Origin: Sphingomonas kaistensis
GTDB lineage: Bacteria > Pseudomonadota > Alphaproteobacteria > Sphingomonadales > Sphingomonadaceae
DNA length: 64,000 bases
Direction: 5' to 3'
Assembly: GCF_011927725.1 (NCBI RefSeq)
Contig: NZ_JAATJC010000001.1
Location: forward strand, 2,301,001-2,365,000
The position numbers and the translations under genes were made by a program. Each line of letters starts with the position of its first letter. The stretch's first letter is position 1. Below are positions 7,915 through 19,879 of this stretch, one piece after another. A model generated the notes under the pieces. It made no database searches. It was not told the origin of the DNA and saw only the letters and a list, made by a program, of their open reading frames with translations.

Positions 7915-8931
7915 ATGATTCGATCCGCCATTCTCGGCGCCTCCGGCTATGTCGGCGGCGAACTGCTCCGGCTCCTTTCCCGCCACCCGGGGATCGCCGC
8001 CACGCGCCTGTTCGGTGACAGCAAGGCCGGGCAGAAGCTGGGCGCGGTCCATCCCCACATCGGAGGTGCGGCCGCAGCGCTGGAAGTCGAGCGCTTCACG
8101 CCCGACGCACTCGATGGCATCGATCTGGTGTTCGCCGCCCTTCCCCATGGCGAGAGCCAGAAGTGGGCCGATACGATCCTCGCAAGCGGGGCAAGGCTGG
8201 TCGACCTCGGCGCCGATTTTCGCCTGCGCGATCCAGATGTTTATGCAACCTGGTATGGCGAAGCCCATCAGGCGCCGCATCTGCTCGACCAGTTCGTCTA
8301 CGGCATCCCCGAACTACACTGCGAAGCGATCCGCTCGGCCCGGGCGGTGGCGGCGGCAGGCTGCTATCCGACCGCGACCATCCTCGCCTGCAAGCCACTG
8401 GTCGATGCCGGGCTGATCGATCCGAAGAGCCTGATCGTCGATGCGGCGAGCGGCGTCAGCGGCGCCGGCCGGGGGGTCAAGGAAGGCACCGCCTTCAACA
8501 CCGTCGACGGAAGCTTCGCGGCCTACGGCTTGCTCAACCACCGGCACACCGCGGAGATGGAGCAGGCGCTGGGTGCGACGGTGCTGTTCACCCCTCACCT
8601 CGCCCCGATGACCCGCGGTATCCTTGCCACATGCTATGCCACTGCCGTCCGGGAAATGGCGGCTGACGAGCCCCTTAAGGTCCTGCGGGCCGCCTACGCC
8701 AATGAGCCGTTCGTGCGGGTAAGCGACGATCCCCCCGCGACCAAGTGGGTGTCGGGGAGTAACGGGGCCGTCGTCACCGCGCGCTACGATCCGCGAACCG
8801 GGCGCGTGCTGGCGCTGGGGGCGATCGACAATCTCGGCAAGGGCGCGGCCGGGCAGATGGTTCAGTGCGCCAATTTGATGTTCGGGTTGGACGAGGCCGC
8901 CGGCCTGTCGGCCGAAGGAGTGTTTCCATGA
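7915..8931 (+). CDS. argC: N-acetyl-gamma-glutamyl-phosphate reductase
   Basis: 338 aa. It catalyses the NADPH-dependent reduction of N-acetylglutamyl phosphate to the semialdehyde, the third step to ornithine. It has an N-terminal Rossmann motif (ILGASGYVGGELLRLL) and the active-site Cys150 in AAGCYPTATIL. Length matches the long class of ArgC. It is the first gene of argCJBFG, and its stop overlaps the argJ start (ATGA), so the two are translationally coupled. Expression is expected to be controlled by ArgR at the upstream palindromes. Confidence 0.96.
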   Translation: MIRSAILGASGYVGGELLRLLSRHPGIAATRLFGDSKAGQKLGAVHPHIGGAAAALEVERFTPDALDGIDLVFAALPHGESQKWADTILASGARLVDLGADFRLRDPDVYATWYGEAHQAPHLLDQFVYGIPELHCEAIRSARAVAAAGCYPTATILACKPLVDAGLIDPKSLIVDAASGVSGAGRGVKEGTAFNTVDGSFAAYGLLNHRHTAEMEQALGATVLFTPHLAPMTRGILATCYATAVREMAADEPLKVLRAAYANEPFVRVSDDPPATKWVSGSNGAVVTARYDPRTGRVLALGAIDNLGKGAAGQMVQCANLMFGLDEAAGLSAEGVFP

Positions 8932-10091
8932 GCGTTACCGCCCCCGAAGGCTTTATCGCCGCCGGACTTCATGCCGGGATCAAGAAGTCGCGCCACGACA
9001 TGGCACTGCTCGCGACCGAGGATCGGCAGCCGGTAACCTGCGCCGCCGTCTTCACCCAGAACAAGTTCTGCGCGCCGCCCGTGACCCTCGACCGCGACCT
9101 CCTGCAGGCCAATGGCGGCAAGGCGGCGGCGGTGGTCGTCAACAGCGGCAACGCCAATGCGGGGACCGGCGAGGCCGGGCTCCATGACGCGCGGGCGATG
9201 GGCGTGGCGACGGCGCAGGCGCTGGGCATCGACGCGGCGGGGGTGCTGGTCTGTTCGACCGGGATCATCGGCACGCCGCTTCCGATGGACGTGATCCTGC
9301 CGGCCATTCCGAAGCTCGGGGGTCAATTGTCGGTCGAAGGAGGCGCCGAAGCGGCCAAGGGCATCCTCACCACCGACCATGTCGCCAAGGAGGTCGTTGT
9401 CCAGGGCGACGGCTGGATCATCGGCGGCATGGCCAAGGGCTGCGGCATGATCGCGCCCAACATGGCGACGATGCTGGCCTTTCTCACCACCGACGCCGAC
9501 GTTCCGCGCGACCTGCTGCAGGCGATGCTGACGTCGGCGAGCGACGCGACCTTCAACACGCTCAACGTCGATGGCGCGACCTCGACCAACGATACCGCAA
9601 TGCTGTTCGCCAGCGGCCGCAGAGGCACCCCTAGCGACCTCGACGGCTTCGGCCGCGCGCTCGAGGAAGCCTGCCGCCTGCTGACGCTCAAGATGGCGCA
9701 TGACGCCGAGGGCATGACCCGCCTCGCCCATCTCCACGTCACCGGCGCGGCGAGCGACGCCGAAGCCCGGATCGCGGCCAAGAACATCGCCGAGAACAAT
9801 CTCGTCAAATGCAGCTGGTATGGCGCCGATCCCTATTGGGGCCGACTGCTGGCGGCGGCGGGATCGGCCGGGGTCGCGCTCGACGTCGACAAGAGCTTTG
9901 TCAGTTATGGCGGGATCAAGGTCGCCGAGGGCGGCACCAATTGCGCGCATGACGCGCAGGCGCTGACCGAGCACATGCTGGGCCAGCAATTCCGGATCGA
10001 GGTCAACCTCGGTGCCGGCAATGGCGAAGCGCGGGTGATCGGGGTGGATCTCGGCCCGGGCTACATCAAAGAGAATAGCGTGACCTCATGA
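8928..10091 (+). CDS. argJ: Bifunctional ornithine acetyltransferase / N-acetylglutamate synthase
   Basis: 387 aa. It recycles the acetyl group from N-acetylornithine to glutamate and, in bifunctional members, also uses acetyl-CoA. The autocleavage motif KGCGMIAPNMATML is intact, with Thr181 the nucleophile that becomes the new N-terminus of the beta chain. The ATG at 8928 follows GAAGGAG and overlaps the argC stop; the open frame upstream is argC sequence. Its presence means the cyclic acetyl pathway is used. Whether it is mono- or bifunctional cannot be told from the sequence. Confidence 0.95.
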   Translation: MSVTAPEGFIAAGLHAGIKKSRHDMALLATEDRQPVTCAAVFTQNKFCAPPVTLDRDLLQANGGKAAAVVVNSGNANAGTGEAGLHDARAMGVATAQALGIDAAGVLVCSTGIIGTPLPMDVILPAIPKLGGQLSVEGGAEAAKGILTTDHVAKEVVVQGDGWIIGGMAKGCGMIAPNMATMLAFLTTDADVPRDLLQAMLTSASDATFNTLNVDGATSTNDTAMLFASGRRGTPSDLDGFGRALEEACRLLTLKMAHDAEGMTRLAHLHVTGAASDAEARIAAKNIAENNLVKCSWYGADPYWGRLLAAAGSAGVALDVDKSFVSYGGIKVAEGGTNCAHDAQALTEHMLGQQFRIEVNLGAGNGEARVIGVDLGPGYIKENSVTS

Positions 10092-10996
10092 CCGCCAATG
10101 CCACCCCCGCCGCGCTCGCCAAGAGCCAGCTGACCCCCACCAGCACCGCCGAGATCCTGGTCGAGGCGCTGCCTTACATCCAGGAATTCGCCGGCAAGTC
10201 GGTGGTGGTGAAGCTCGGCGGCGCCGCGATCGACCCCGAGAGCGACCGCGCGCTGGCGCAGGACGTGCTGCTGCTCCGCTCGGTCGGCGTGCGCTGCGTG
10301 CTGGTGCATGGCGGCGGGCCGCAGGTCGACGCGATGCTGCGCCGGGTCGGCAAGCAGCCGGAGTTCCGCGACGGCCTCCGCGTAACAGATGCCGAGACGC
10401 TCGAAATCGTCCGCATGGTGCTGGTCGGCAAGATCAACCGCGACCTGGTCGCCACCATCAACGGCGAGGCTGGCGCGGAGCCGGTGGCGCTCGGCGTTTC
10501 CGGCGAGGATGCGGGACTGCTGCGGGTCACGCAGCGCGACGCGTCGCTCGGCTTCGTCGGCGACGTGACCGAAGTCCGCGCCCAGCATCTGTTGAAGCTG
10601 CTCGACGGCGGCATGGTCCCGGTCGTCTCGACCATCGGCGCGGACGAAAACGGGCAGCCGTTCAACGTCAACGCCGACGAAGCCGCCAAGGCCATCGCCA
10701 TCGCGATGGGCGCGGAGAAGATCGTCTACCTCACCGCCGCGCCGGGCCTGCTCGAGGACGCCAAGGACGAGACCAGCCTGGTCCCGCGCCTGACCGCGCC
10801 CGAACTTCGCGAGCGGATCGCGCATGACAGCGTCGGCGGTGGCATGATCCCCAAGCTCACCGCCTGCCTCGAAGCGGTCGAGGGCGGCGTGCCCTACGCC
10901 CACATCATCGACGGGCGCGTTCCCCATGCCTTGCTGATCGAACTGCTCACGCGGCACGGCATTGGCACGATGATCCGGCAGGAGGCCAATTGGTGA
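10088..10996 (+). CDS. argB: Acetylglutamate kinase
   Basis: 302 aa amino-acid-kinase fold. VVVKLGGAAI (about 39-48) and VLVHGGGPQVDAML (about 72-85) are the phosphate-binding glycine loops. The central KINRDLVATIN and VNADEAAKAIAIAMGAEKIVYLT segments are standard. It phosphorylates N-acetylglutamate, usually the arginine-feedback-regulated step. The long N-terminal extension before the kinase core (about 35 residues) resembles the arginine-sensitive hexameric class. The ATGA overlap with argJ and the overlap with argF indicate one transcript. Confidence 0.96.
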   Translation: MTANATPAALAKSQLTPTSTAEILVEALPYIQEFAGKSVVVKLGGAAIDPESDRALAQDVLLLRSVGVRCVLVHGGGPQVDAMLRRVGKQPEFRDGLRVTDAETLEIVRMVLVGKINRDLVATINGEAGAEPVALGVSGEDAGLLRVTQRDASLGFVGDVTEVRAQHLLKLLDGGMVPVVSTIGADENGQPFNVNADEAAKAIAIAMGAEKIVYLTAAPGLLEDAKDETSLVPRLTAPELRERIAHDSVGGGMIPKLTACLEAVEGGVPYAHIIDGRVPHALLIELLTRHGIGTMIRQEANW

Positions 10997-11853
10997 AGCA
11001 TCTTCTGACCCTGGCCGACCTGTCCGGCGCCGATATCGAAGCGATGCTGGCGCTGGCCGAGGCGCCGCCTGCCCCGTTGCTCACCGGCAAGGGCGCCGCG
11101 CTTTACTTCGAGAAGCCGAGCGCGCGGACCCGCAACTCGATGGAGCTTGCCGTCCACCAGCTTGGCGGACATCCGATCTATCTTACCGCTGGCGAGCTCG
11201 GCATCGGCACGCGCGAGAGCGTCGAGGACGTCGCCCGCACCCTCGCCTGCTATCACGGCGTGATCTGCGCCCGAGTGTTCGACCACGGCCTGCTGCAGGC
11301 GCTGGCGGCGGCGAGCCCGGTGCCGGTGGTGAACATGCTGTCGGGCACCGACCACCCCCTCCAGGGGCTCGCCGACCTCCTCACCATCAAGCAGCTTTGC
11401 GGACGGATCGAGGGCGTGAAGGTCGCCTACGTCGGCGACGGCGACAATAATGTCGCGCGCAGCCTGGCGCAGGGGTGCGCCGCGCTCGGCGCCGAACTGA
11501 CCATCGTCGCGCCCGAAGGTTATCAGCTGTCGGACGCGCCCGCCGGTGTCGTCCAGACCGCCGACCAGGCGGCCGTCGCCGGCGCCGACGTCGTCTACAG
11601 CGACGTCTTCGTGTCGATGGGCCAGGACAGCGAAACCGAAAAGCGGATGGCCGACCTCGCCGCCTATCAGGTCAACGAGGCGCTGATCGCCCGCGCGCCT
11701 GACGCCTGGTTCCTCCACTGTCTCCCCGCCCGGCGCGGCGAGGAAGTGACGGCGGGGGTTATCGACGGGCCCAGGAGCGCCATCTGGCGCCAGGCCGAAA
11801 ACCGGATGCACACGGCGCGCGGCGCGCTGATGTGGCTTTTGCAGCAGGACTGA
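10993..11853 (+). CDS. argF: Ornithine carbamoyltransferase
   Basis: 286 aa. The carbamoyl-phosphate loop reads EKPSARTRNSME (the family STRT motif with Ala in place of the first Thr), with HPLQGLADLLTI, SMGQ and HCLPARRGEEV as the substrate and ornithine loops. It makes citrulline from ornithine and carbamoyl phosphate. The GTG at 10993 overlaps the argB stop as GTGA; a TTG one codon upstream is also possible. It is slightly shorter than the enteric enzyme. This is the anabolic enzyme, as the arg operon context shows. Confidence 0.95.
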   Translation: MKHLLTLADLSGADIEAMLALAEAPPAPLLTGKGAALYFEKPSARTRNSMELAVHQLGGHPIYLTAGELGIGTRESVEDVARTLACYHGVICARVFDHGLLQALAAASPVPVVNMLSGTDHPLQGLADLLTIKQLCGRIEGVKVAYVGDGDNNVARSLAQGCAALGAELTIVAPEGYQLSDAPAGVVQTADQAAVAGADVVYSDVFVSMGQDSETEKRMADLAAYQVNEALIARAPDAWFLHCLPARRGEEVTAGVIDGPRSAIWRQAENRMHTARGALMWLLQQD

Positions 11854-11859
11854 ACAATC

Positions 11860-13071
<1,212 letters not shown>

Positions 13072-13086
<15 letters not shown>

Positions 13087-14460
13087 CGCCTTCCACCGCG
13101 CGACCTGCTCGCGAACCCGGACCGGCGCGGTGCCGCCGTGGCTGGTCCGGCTGTTGACCGAGGCTTCGACACTGAGGACGTCGTAGACGTTGCTGTCGAG
13201 GCGGGCGTCGATGGCTTGCAGCGTCTCGAGCGGCAGGTCAGCAAGGTCGCATCCCGCATCCTCCGCAGCCTTTACCGCGCGGCCGGTGATGTGGTGTGCC
13301 TCGCGGAACGGGACACCGGCCTCGCGCACCAGCCAGTCGGCGAGGTCGGTGGCGGTGGCAAAGCCCTGCGCTGCGACCTCCCGCATCCGGGCGGGCTTGA
13401 AGGCCGCGCTCTCGACGCTGCCCGCAAGCGCGGCGAGGCTGAGCGCCAGCAGGTCGTGCGCTTCGAAGGTCGGCGCCTTGTCGTCCTGCATGTCCTTGGA
13501 ATAGGCGAGCGGCAGGCCCTTCATGGTGATCATCAGGCCGGTGAACAGCCCGACGATCCGTCCCGAATGGCCGCGCACCAGCTCGGCGGCATCGGGATTG
13601 CGCTTCTGCGGCATGATCGAGCTTCCGGTCGACCATTGGTCCGACAGCTGGACGAAGCCGAATGGCGGGCTGGCCCAGTTGATCAGCTCTTCGGCCAGCC
13701 GCGAAAGGTGCAGGCTGCACTGCGCCGCGGCGGCAAGATAATCGAGCGCGAAGTCGCGGTCCGACACGCTGTCGAGGCTGTTGCCGGTCGGCCGCTCGAA
13801 GCCCAGTGCGGCGGCGGTCGCCTCGCGGTCGATCGGAAAGCCCGTACCGGCCAACGCGGCAGCGCCCAATGGACACTCCCCCGCCCGTTCGTCGGCGGCG
13901 AAGAAGCGCGACACGTCGCGCTGCAGCATCTCGACATAAGCAAGGAGGTGGTGGCCAAGGGTCACCGGCTGCGCGACCTGCAGGTGCGTGAAGCCGGGCA
14001 TGATGGTCTCAGCATGCTCTTCGGCGCGTGCGACCAGCACCGATTGCAGCCGGACGATCGCCTCGGCGGCCTCGCGGCACGCGCCCCGCACCCACAGGCG
14101 GAAGTCGGTCGCGACCTGGTCGTTTCGCGAGCGGGCGGTGTGCAAGCGGCCGGCGGCGGGGCCGATCAGTTCGGCAAGGCGGCTTTCGACCGCCATGTGG
14201 ATGTCCTCGAGAGCAAGGTCGCTCGGCGGCCCGTCGCGCTCGAACTCCTCCTCGATGGTGTCCAGCCCGGCAAGGATGGCGGCGGCGTCCTCGGCTCCGA
14301 CGATGCCCTGGTCGAGCAGCATGGCGGCATGGGCGCGCGATCCCGCCAGATCCTCGCGCCACATCCGCCGGTCGACCGGCAGCGACGCATTGATGGTCTG
14401 CATGATCTCGGACGGTCCGGCGGCGAAGCGGCCACCCCACATCTTGTTGCTCTGGCTCAT
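13072..14460 (-). CDS. argH: Argininosuccinate lyase
   Basis: 462 aa of the fumarase/aspartase superfamily. The signature [12 protein letters not shown] carries the catalytic Ser loop, and the N-terminal KMWGGRF is typical of ArgH. It cleaves argininosuccinate to arginine and fumarate. The ATG at 14460 agrees with the family start but lacks a clear Shine-Dalgarno; an in-frame TTG at 14490 overlapping the upstream kinase stop has GAGAAGG 7 bases before it, so a 10-residue longer form is possible. It lies downstream of the kinase on the same strand. Confidence 0.95.
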
Positions 14461-14486
14461 GGGCTGCGGCTCATAAGGCCTGCGCC

Positions 14487-17400
14487 TCAAGCCGTCACCT
14501 TCTCCAGCGCCGCCGCCAACTCCGACTGGCGGAACGGCTTGCTGAGGTGAGGAAAGGCCGGGGACAGACTTTCGAGGTCGGCATAGCCCGACACCACCAG
14601 CACAGGCAGGTTCGCGACACGCTCGCGCAGGCGCACCGCAAGGTCGGTCCCGCTCAATCCCGGCATCAATTGATCGGTTACCAGCAGGTTCGGCACCAAT
14701 CCGTCCGCGACCAGCGCAAGCGCCGCTTCCCCGCTGTCGGCTTCGATCACGCGATAACCAAGGTCGGCAAGCATCCCCGCGGTGGAGGCCCGCACCAGTT
14801 CCTCGTCATCGACCAGCAGCACCGTGCCCGCGCCGTGAGCGTCCGGCTCACCGACGGCCTGGATTCCGTGAGTGGCCTCCCCCTCCGCCAGCGGCAGCCA
14901 CAATTCGATGGTGGTGCCCATGCCCGGCGCCGAGCGGATGTCGAGCGCGCCGCCGAGTTGCGCGGCCAGGCCGTGGACCATCGACAGGCCGAGCCCGGTG
15001 CCCTTGCCGACGCCCTTGGTCGAGAAGAAGGGTTCGATTGCGCGGCGGCGGGTGTCCTCGTCCATGCCGAGCCCGGTGTCGCTGACCGACAGCACGACGT
15101 GCGGACGCTGCGGAAGACCGAGGCGCCGACCAGATCCCTCCGGCTCCTCGCGCGCTCCGATGCTCAGCGTGCCGCCTTCGGGCATTGCGTCCCGCGCGTT
15201 CACGCTGAGATTGAGCAGCGCCATCTCCAGTTGGTTGCCGTCGGCAAGCGCGGCCGGCAGTTCGGGCGGCAACTGCGTCACCACCCGAATTCGCGGGCCC
15301 GAGGTCGAGTCTACCAGCTCGCTCATTTCCGACACGACCAGTTTCAGGTCGATCGCCTGCGGCTTCAGCGGCTGGCGGCGGGCAAAGGCGAGCAGTCGCT
15401 GGACCAGCACCCGCGCCTTCTCCGCGGACGCCAGGGCGCCCTCGACCAGCCGGCCGGTGCGATCGTCGAGGACCTGCTTGCGCTGCAGCAGGTCAAGGCT
15501 GCCGATGATCGGGGTCAGTAGATTGTTGAAATCATGCGCCACGCCGCCGGTCAGCTGACCCATCGCCTCGAGCTTCTGGCTCTGACGCAGTGCATCCTGC
15601 GCCGCCTCGCGCTCGGCGACCACTTTCTCGACCTCGCGCTCGAGCCCCTCGGTCAACCTTTTCTCATGGTCGATATCGATGGAGGCCACGACACCTCCAG
15701 TGATCGGGCCATCTGCTTCGTCGCGGATCGGGGCTGCGACATAGCGCAGCCACCGCAAGCTGCCGTCGCCCCGGCGTACCTGGCATTCGAGCTCGGGTCG
15801 CTCCTCCCCGGCCAAGGCCCGGGCAAGGGGATATTCCTCACTTTCCACCTGTCGGCCGTTCGCGTGAAAGGCGACATAATCGTCGCGATACGAACTGACG
15901 CTGGCACTTTCGACCAGCTCCTGATCGATCAGTTCGGTTACCTGATGATTGCTTCCGGTCAGCCTGCCGTTCGAATCGGAGAAGATCAGCCCCACCGGCA
16001 CCGCTTCGAGGATGGCGCGCAAGCGCGCCTCGCCGGCACGCAGGGCACGGTCGGCCTCGATCCGGTCGTCGATGTCGGTGCAGGTGCCCATCCAGCGCAC
16101 GATGTCGCCGGCTTCGTTGCGGATCGGTAAGGCGCGACCGAGCACCCAGCGGTAGGCCCCGGTATGATGCCGCAGGCGATATTCGATCTCGTACGGCTTG
16201 CCGGTTTCGAGCGATTCCTTCCAGGTCTGCCAGGCAAGCGCCTGATCCTCCGGGTGGAACATGCCGTTCCATCCCGCGCCATCGGTCGATCCGAACGGCG
16301 TTCCGGTGAATTCGTACCAGCGGTCGTTGTAGAAGTCGTGATAGCCGTCCGGCAGGGTCGACCAGACCATCTGCGGGATCGCGTTCAGGCGTACCCGGAG
16401 CTCCTGCTCGCTGCGGCGGAGCGCTTCCTCCTGCTCAACCCGCTCGGTGACATCGGTGAACAGGATCGCGACCGTATTGTCCGCCCGTGCGCCGATCGGA
16501 AAGGCATAGACCTCGAACCACCGGCCGAGCGGCTCGGCATGGTCGATGAAGCGCACGTGCTGACCGGTCAGGGCGACGTTGCCATAGCGTTCGAACCAGC
16601 TTTGCTCGAGCCCGGGGACGGCTTCGCGGACCGACCCATTGAGCACTTCCGGCCCGAGACCGGTGTGGCGGCTGAATGCCGGATTGAGTTCGGTGAAACG
16701 GTAGTCGACGGGCGTTTGATGCTCGTCGAAGGTCACCTGGATGGTGCAGAACCCCTGCTCCATCGATTCAAACAGCGCGCGATACCGCTCTTCCTTGGCG
16801 CGCAGGGCTTCCTCAGCCGCCTTGCGGGCACTGATGTCCTCGGCGATCGGAATGAAGCACAGAAGCTTGCCGTCGTCGTCATACTGGGCGCCAAGCGTCA
16901 GGTTCACCCAGATGTCGCTGCCGTCGGGCGCCACGTAGCGCTTTTCGCTGTCGAAGCCCTTGCTTTCGCCGCGAAGCATCGCCCGCACCTGCGCCACGTC
17001 GCGGTCGATGTCGTCTGGGTGGGTTATCGACTGCCAGCCGCTACCAAGCACTTCTTCGCGGCTGCGACGGAGGATCTGACAATAGCGGTCGTTGATCTCG
17101 AGAAACGGTCCGTCCGGTGAAACGCGGGCAACGCCAACGCCGGCCTGCTCGAAGATCGCGCGGTAGCGGGCCTCGGCTTCTTGAATCTCCTGCTCGACCA
17201 GCTTCCGGTCGTGAATGTCGACGGCTGTTCCAACCCACCTTTTCTCGGCGCCATCCTCGCCCATCGGCACCGGGAGAGCGCTGACAGTGTGCCAGCGGAA
17301 TTCGCCGTCATGCCTGCGGATCCGATATTCGGTTTCGTAGCGTGAGCCAGATCGGACTGCCTCGTTCCAGCAGGCCCATCCGCGCTCGACGTCATCGGGG

Positions 17401-18353
17401 TGCAGGGTGCCGGCCCATCCGGTGCCGAGCAGTTCTTCCTTGGGCCGACCCGTGTAGCGCGCGAAGGTGTCGTTGACGTAGCTGTTGCCGCCGTCGGGGG
17501 CAGTGATGAAAAGCATTCCGGGCAGCGCTTCGGCGAGCGTGCGGAATTGCGCTTCCGAGCGGGCCAGTGCGACCTCCGCTGCCTTGGCCGCGGTGATCTC
17601 CTCGGCGGAGATGGCGACCCCGGTGATGTCCCCCGCGGCGGAGCGGACCGGCAGCCAATTCTCGCGCCAGGTGCGGACCACGCCCGGAAAAGCCGGCGTT
17701 TCACCGTTGAGCTCCAGACCGATGATTTCCTCGCCCGCGAACACCCGGCGAAGGGCGGATTCTCCCTGGTCGGCAAGATCGGGAAGAAGCTCGCGGACAG
17801 TCTTGCCGAGGTGTTCGGCGGCCGGAATGCCGTTGATCTCGGCCATCCGCTCGTTGATCCGGACGAACCGCATCTCCTTGTCGAGAATGGCGAGACCGAT
17901 CGGCGTCGTGGCGTAGATTGCCTCGATTTCCTCGGCAGCCATGCGCGCGGTTTCCTGCGCAAAGCGCTGATCGGTGACGTCGGTGCTGGTCCCGAACCAA
18001 TAGTCGACCTTGCCGTCGGAGCCCCGATGGGGTTCGGCGCGGGCCAGGAACTCGCGATAGCTGCCGTCATGCTGGCGCAGGGGGTAATGGCATTCGTAGC
18101 TGGTCTGCGTCTGCACCGCCCGGTGCCATGTGTCAGCAACCCGCTGCACGGCATCGGGGTGGATCGCACGCCCCCATCCATCGCCGAGCAGTTCCTCGAG
18201 GCTCAGCCCGAGGAAGTCGACAGCGCGCTTGTTGAACCACACCGCCCGGCCCTGGCTGTCGGTGATCCACGCAAGCTGCGGAAATTCGTCGGCTACTTCA
18301 CGCCACAGCAGCGGTGGGAGCTGATCTGGCCCGGGGCTGGTCGACACATCCAT
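14487..18353 (-). CDS. Soluble hybrid sensor histidine kinase with seven PAS domains
   Basis: 1288 aa with no transmembrane segment or signal peptide, so a cytoplasmic sensor. I count seven PAS/PAC repeats of about 120-130 residues from 15 to about 910, each ending in a PAC-like strand (for example [33 protein letters not shown]). A short coiled coil leads to the HisKA motif [14 protein letters not shown] (phospho-acceptor His), an ATPase domain ([46 protein letters not shown]), and a C-terminal receiver (VDDEELVR; phospho-acceptor Asp in VTDQLMPG). The signal and output partner are unknown. No response regulator gene with a DNA-binding domain is adjacent. It is divergent from the nitronate monooxygenase. 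Confidence 0.93.
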   Translation of the reverse strand: MDVSTSPGPDQLPPLLWREVADEFPQLAWITDSQGRAVWFNKRAVDFLGLSLEELLGDGWGRAIHPDAVQRVADTWHRAVQTQTSYECHYPLRQHDGSYREFLARAEPHRGSDGKVDYWFGTSTDVTDQRFAQETARMAAEEIEAIYATTPIGLAILDKEMRFVRINERMAEINGIPAAEHLGKTVRELLPDLADQGESALRRVFAGEEIIGLELNGETPAFPGVVRTWRENWLPVRSAAGDITGVAISAEEITAAKAAEVALARSEAQFRTLAEALPGMLFITAPDGGNSYVNDTFARYTGRPKEELLGTGWAGTLHPDDVERGWACWNEAVRSGSRYETEYRIRRHDGEFRWHTVSALPVPMGEDGAEKRWVGTAVDIHDRKLVEQEIQEAEARYRAIFEQAGVGVARVSPDGPFLEINDRYCQILRRSREEVLGSGWQSITHPDDIDRDVAQVRAMLRGESKGFDSEKRYVAPDGSDIWVNLTLGAQYDDDGKLLCFIPIAEDISARKAAEEALRAKEERYRALFESMEQGFCTIQVTFDEHQTPVDYRFTELNPAFSRHTGLGPEVLNGSVREAVPGLEQSWFERYGNVALTGQHVRFIDHAEPLGRWFEVYAFPIGARADNTVAILFTDVTERVEQEEALRRSEQELRVRLNAIPQMVWSTLPDGYHDFYNDRWYEFTGTPFGSTDGAGWNGMFHPEDQALAWQTWKESLETGKPYEIEYRLRHHTGAYRWVLGRALPIRNEAGDIVRWMGTCTDIDDRIEADRALRAGEARLRAILEAVPVGLIFSDSNGRLTGSNHQVTELIDQELVESASVSSYRDDYVAFHANGRQVESEEYPLARALAGEERPELECQVRRGDGSLRWLRYVAAPIRDEADGPITGGVVASIDIDHEKRLTEGLEREVEKVVAEREAAQDALRQSQKLEAMGQLTGGVAHDFNNLLTPIIGSLDLLQRKQVLDDRTGRLVEGALASAEKARVLVQRLLAFARRQPLKPQAIDLKLVVSEMSELVDSTSGPRIRVVTQLPPELPAALADGNQLEMALLNLSVNARDAMPEGGTLSIGAREEPEGSGRRLGLPQRPHVVLSVSDTGLGMDEDTRRRAIEPFFSTKGVGKGTGLGLSMVHGLAAQLGGALDIRSAPGMGTTIELWLPLAEGEATHGIQAVGEPDAHGAGTVLLVDDEELVRASTAGMLADLGYRVIEADSGEAALALVADGLVPNLLVTDQLMPGLSGTDLAVRLRERVANLPVLVVSGYADLESLSPAFPHLSKPFRQSELAAALEKVTA

Positions 18354-18492
18354 GCAACGCCTGCTTCTTCGGGCCTGTTGACGTCATAGCCGAGCAGCGA
18401 AGCGTAACGCAAACTGGCCTCTGGGCCGGGGGTTGCACCGGTGCGGGGAGCGACCTAGCGCTTGATCACATTCTGTCTGCTCCGGGGGATCC
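18354..18492. promoter_or_regulatory. Divergent promoter region, kinase / nitronate monooxygenase
   Basis: 139 bases between the starts of two divergent genes. A GGGGG ribosome-binding stretch precedes the ATG at 18493. I see no convincing operator or paired -35/-10 by eye. Confidence 0.4.
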
Positions 18493-19446
18493 ATGTCACT
18501 GCCGCCCGTCTTCGCGCCTCTTCGCCTGCCGGTCATCGGCGCGCCCTTGTTCATCGTGTCCAGTCCTTCTCTGGTCATCGCGCAATGCAAGGCGGGGGTG
18601 GTCGGAAGCTTCCCGGCGCTGAACGCGCGGCCGCAAAGCCAGCTCGACGAGTGGCTGCACGAAATCACCGAAGCGCTGGCCGAACATGACCGCGCCAATC
18701 CCGACGCACCGGCCGCCCCGTTCGCGGTCAACCAGATCGTGCACCGTTCGAACACCCGCTTCGAAGAGGATATGGCGACCTGCGCCAAGTGGAAGGTGCC
18801 GATCGTGATCACCTCGCTCGGTGCGCGCGAGGAGCTCAACCAGGCGGTCCACGGCTGGGGCGGGATCACCCTCCACGACGTGATCGACGACCGGTTCGCA
18901 CGCAAGGCGATCGAAAAGGGCGCCGACGGGCTGATCGCGGTCGCCGCCGGCGCCGGTGGCCATGCCGGGCGTTGGTCGCCGTTTGCACTGGTCCAGGAGA
19001 TCAGGAGCTGGTTCGACGGGCCGCTGGCGCTGTCGGGTTCGATCGCCAACGGCGGCGCGATCCTCGCCGCGCAGGCCATGGGCGCCGACGTCGCGTACAT
19101 CGGCTCCCCCTTCATCGCCACCGACGAAGCGCGGGCCAGCGATGGCTACAAGCAGGGTATCGTCGAAGGCTCGGCGAAGGACATCGTCTATTCCAGCCTG
19201 TTCACCGGGGTCCACGGCAACTACCTCCGCGCGTCGATCGAGCAGGCCGGGCTCGATCCCGACAATTTGCCCGAAAGCTCCCCCGAGGCGATGAGCTTCG
19301 GCGGCGCGGCCGGTGCCAAGGCGTGGAAGGACATCTGGGGGTCGGGCCAGGGGATCGGCGCGATCGACCGCGTGCAGCCCGCAGGCGAACTGGTGGCCCG
19401 GTGGAGCGAGGAATATCGCGCGGCCAAGGCGCGCGTCTGCGGCTAG
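18493..19446 (+). CDS. Nitronate monooxygenase (2-nitropropane dioxygenase family)
   Basis: 317 aa FMN-dependent TIM barrel. Visible features are the N-terminal LRLPVIGAPLFIVSSP, the central GADGLIAVAAGAGGHAGRWSPFALV with the conserved HAG loop, and the phosphate-binding ALSGSIANGGAILAAQAMGADVAYIGSPF. The family oxidises alkyl nitronates such as propionate 3-nitronate and protects respiration. It may also include enoyl-reductase-like members, so the substrate is inferred. It is convergent with the thioesterase 4 bases away. Confidence 0.9.
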   Translation: MSLPPVFAPLRLPVIGAPLFIVSSPSLVIAQCKAGVVGSFPALNARPQSQLDEWLHEITEALAEHDRANPDAPAAPFAVNQIVHRSNTRFEEDMATCAKWKVPIVITSLGAREELNQAVHGWGGITLHDVIDDRFARKAIEKGADGLIAVAAGAGGHAGRWSPFALVQEIRSWFDGPLALSGSIANGGAILAAQAMGADVAYIGSPFIATDEARASDGYKQGIVEGSAKDIVYSSLFTGVHGNYLRASIEQAGLDPDNLPESSPEAMSFGGAAGAKAWKDIWGSGQGIGAIDRVQPAGELVARWSEEYRAAKARVCG

Positions 19447-19450
19447 GCGC

Positions 19451-19879
19451 TCAGACCCGCTCCAGCACCGAGCGCCACTGATCGGGCCAGGGCACCGGAC
19501 GGCGCCCGGCCCGGCTCACCGCGACATGGACGAACGTGCCGGCCGCCGCCGCTTCCTCTGCGCCCTTTGCGAACACCCCGAGGCGGTAGCGGACGCTCGA
19601 GCGGCCGAGCTCTTCCACCGCCAGTCCGACCTCGACCTCGCCCGGGAAACTGAGCGGCGCGAAATAGTCGCAGGCGGTGCCGACCACCAGGCAGATCGGG
19701 TCGCCGGCAACGATGTCGAGCAATCCCTCCCCGACCAGCAAGGCGTTCACCGCGCTGTCGAACCACTGGTAATAGACCGTGTTGTTGACGTGCCCGTAGG
19801 CGTCATTATCCGCCCAGCGCAGGGTGATCTCGTGCCAGCGGCGGAAGGCTTCGCGGCGCGGCGCCACCGGACGGCTCAC
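19451..19879 (-). CDS. Acyl-CoA thioesterase, 4-hydroxybenzoyl-CoA thioesterase type
   Basis: 142 aa single hotdog domain. The motif RWADNDAYGHVNNTVYYQWFDSAVN carries the catalytic Asp of the 4HBT/YbgC group. It hydrolyses an acyl-CoA of unknown chain. Its start overlaps the stop of the upstream alcohol dehydrogenase (ATGA), so the two are co-transcribed. The pairing suggests alcohol/aldehyde and acyl-CoA metabolism, but no pathway can be named. Confidence 0.87.
   Translation of the reverse strand: MSRPVAPRREAFRRWHEITLRWADNDAYGHVNNTVYYQWFDSAVNALLVGEGLLDIVAGDPICLVVGTACDYFAPLSFPGEVEVGLAVEELGRSSVRYRLGVFAKGAEEAAAAGTFVHVAVSRAGRRPVPWPDQWRSVLERV

Noticed and set aside
13138..14550. 470-codon plus-strand frame opposite argH
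   Set aside because: No recognisable protein signature; argH signature [12 protein letters not shown] is intact on the minus strand.
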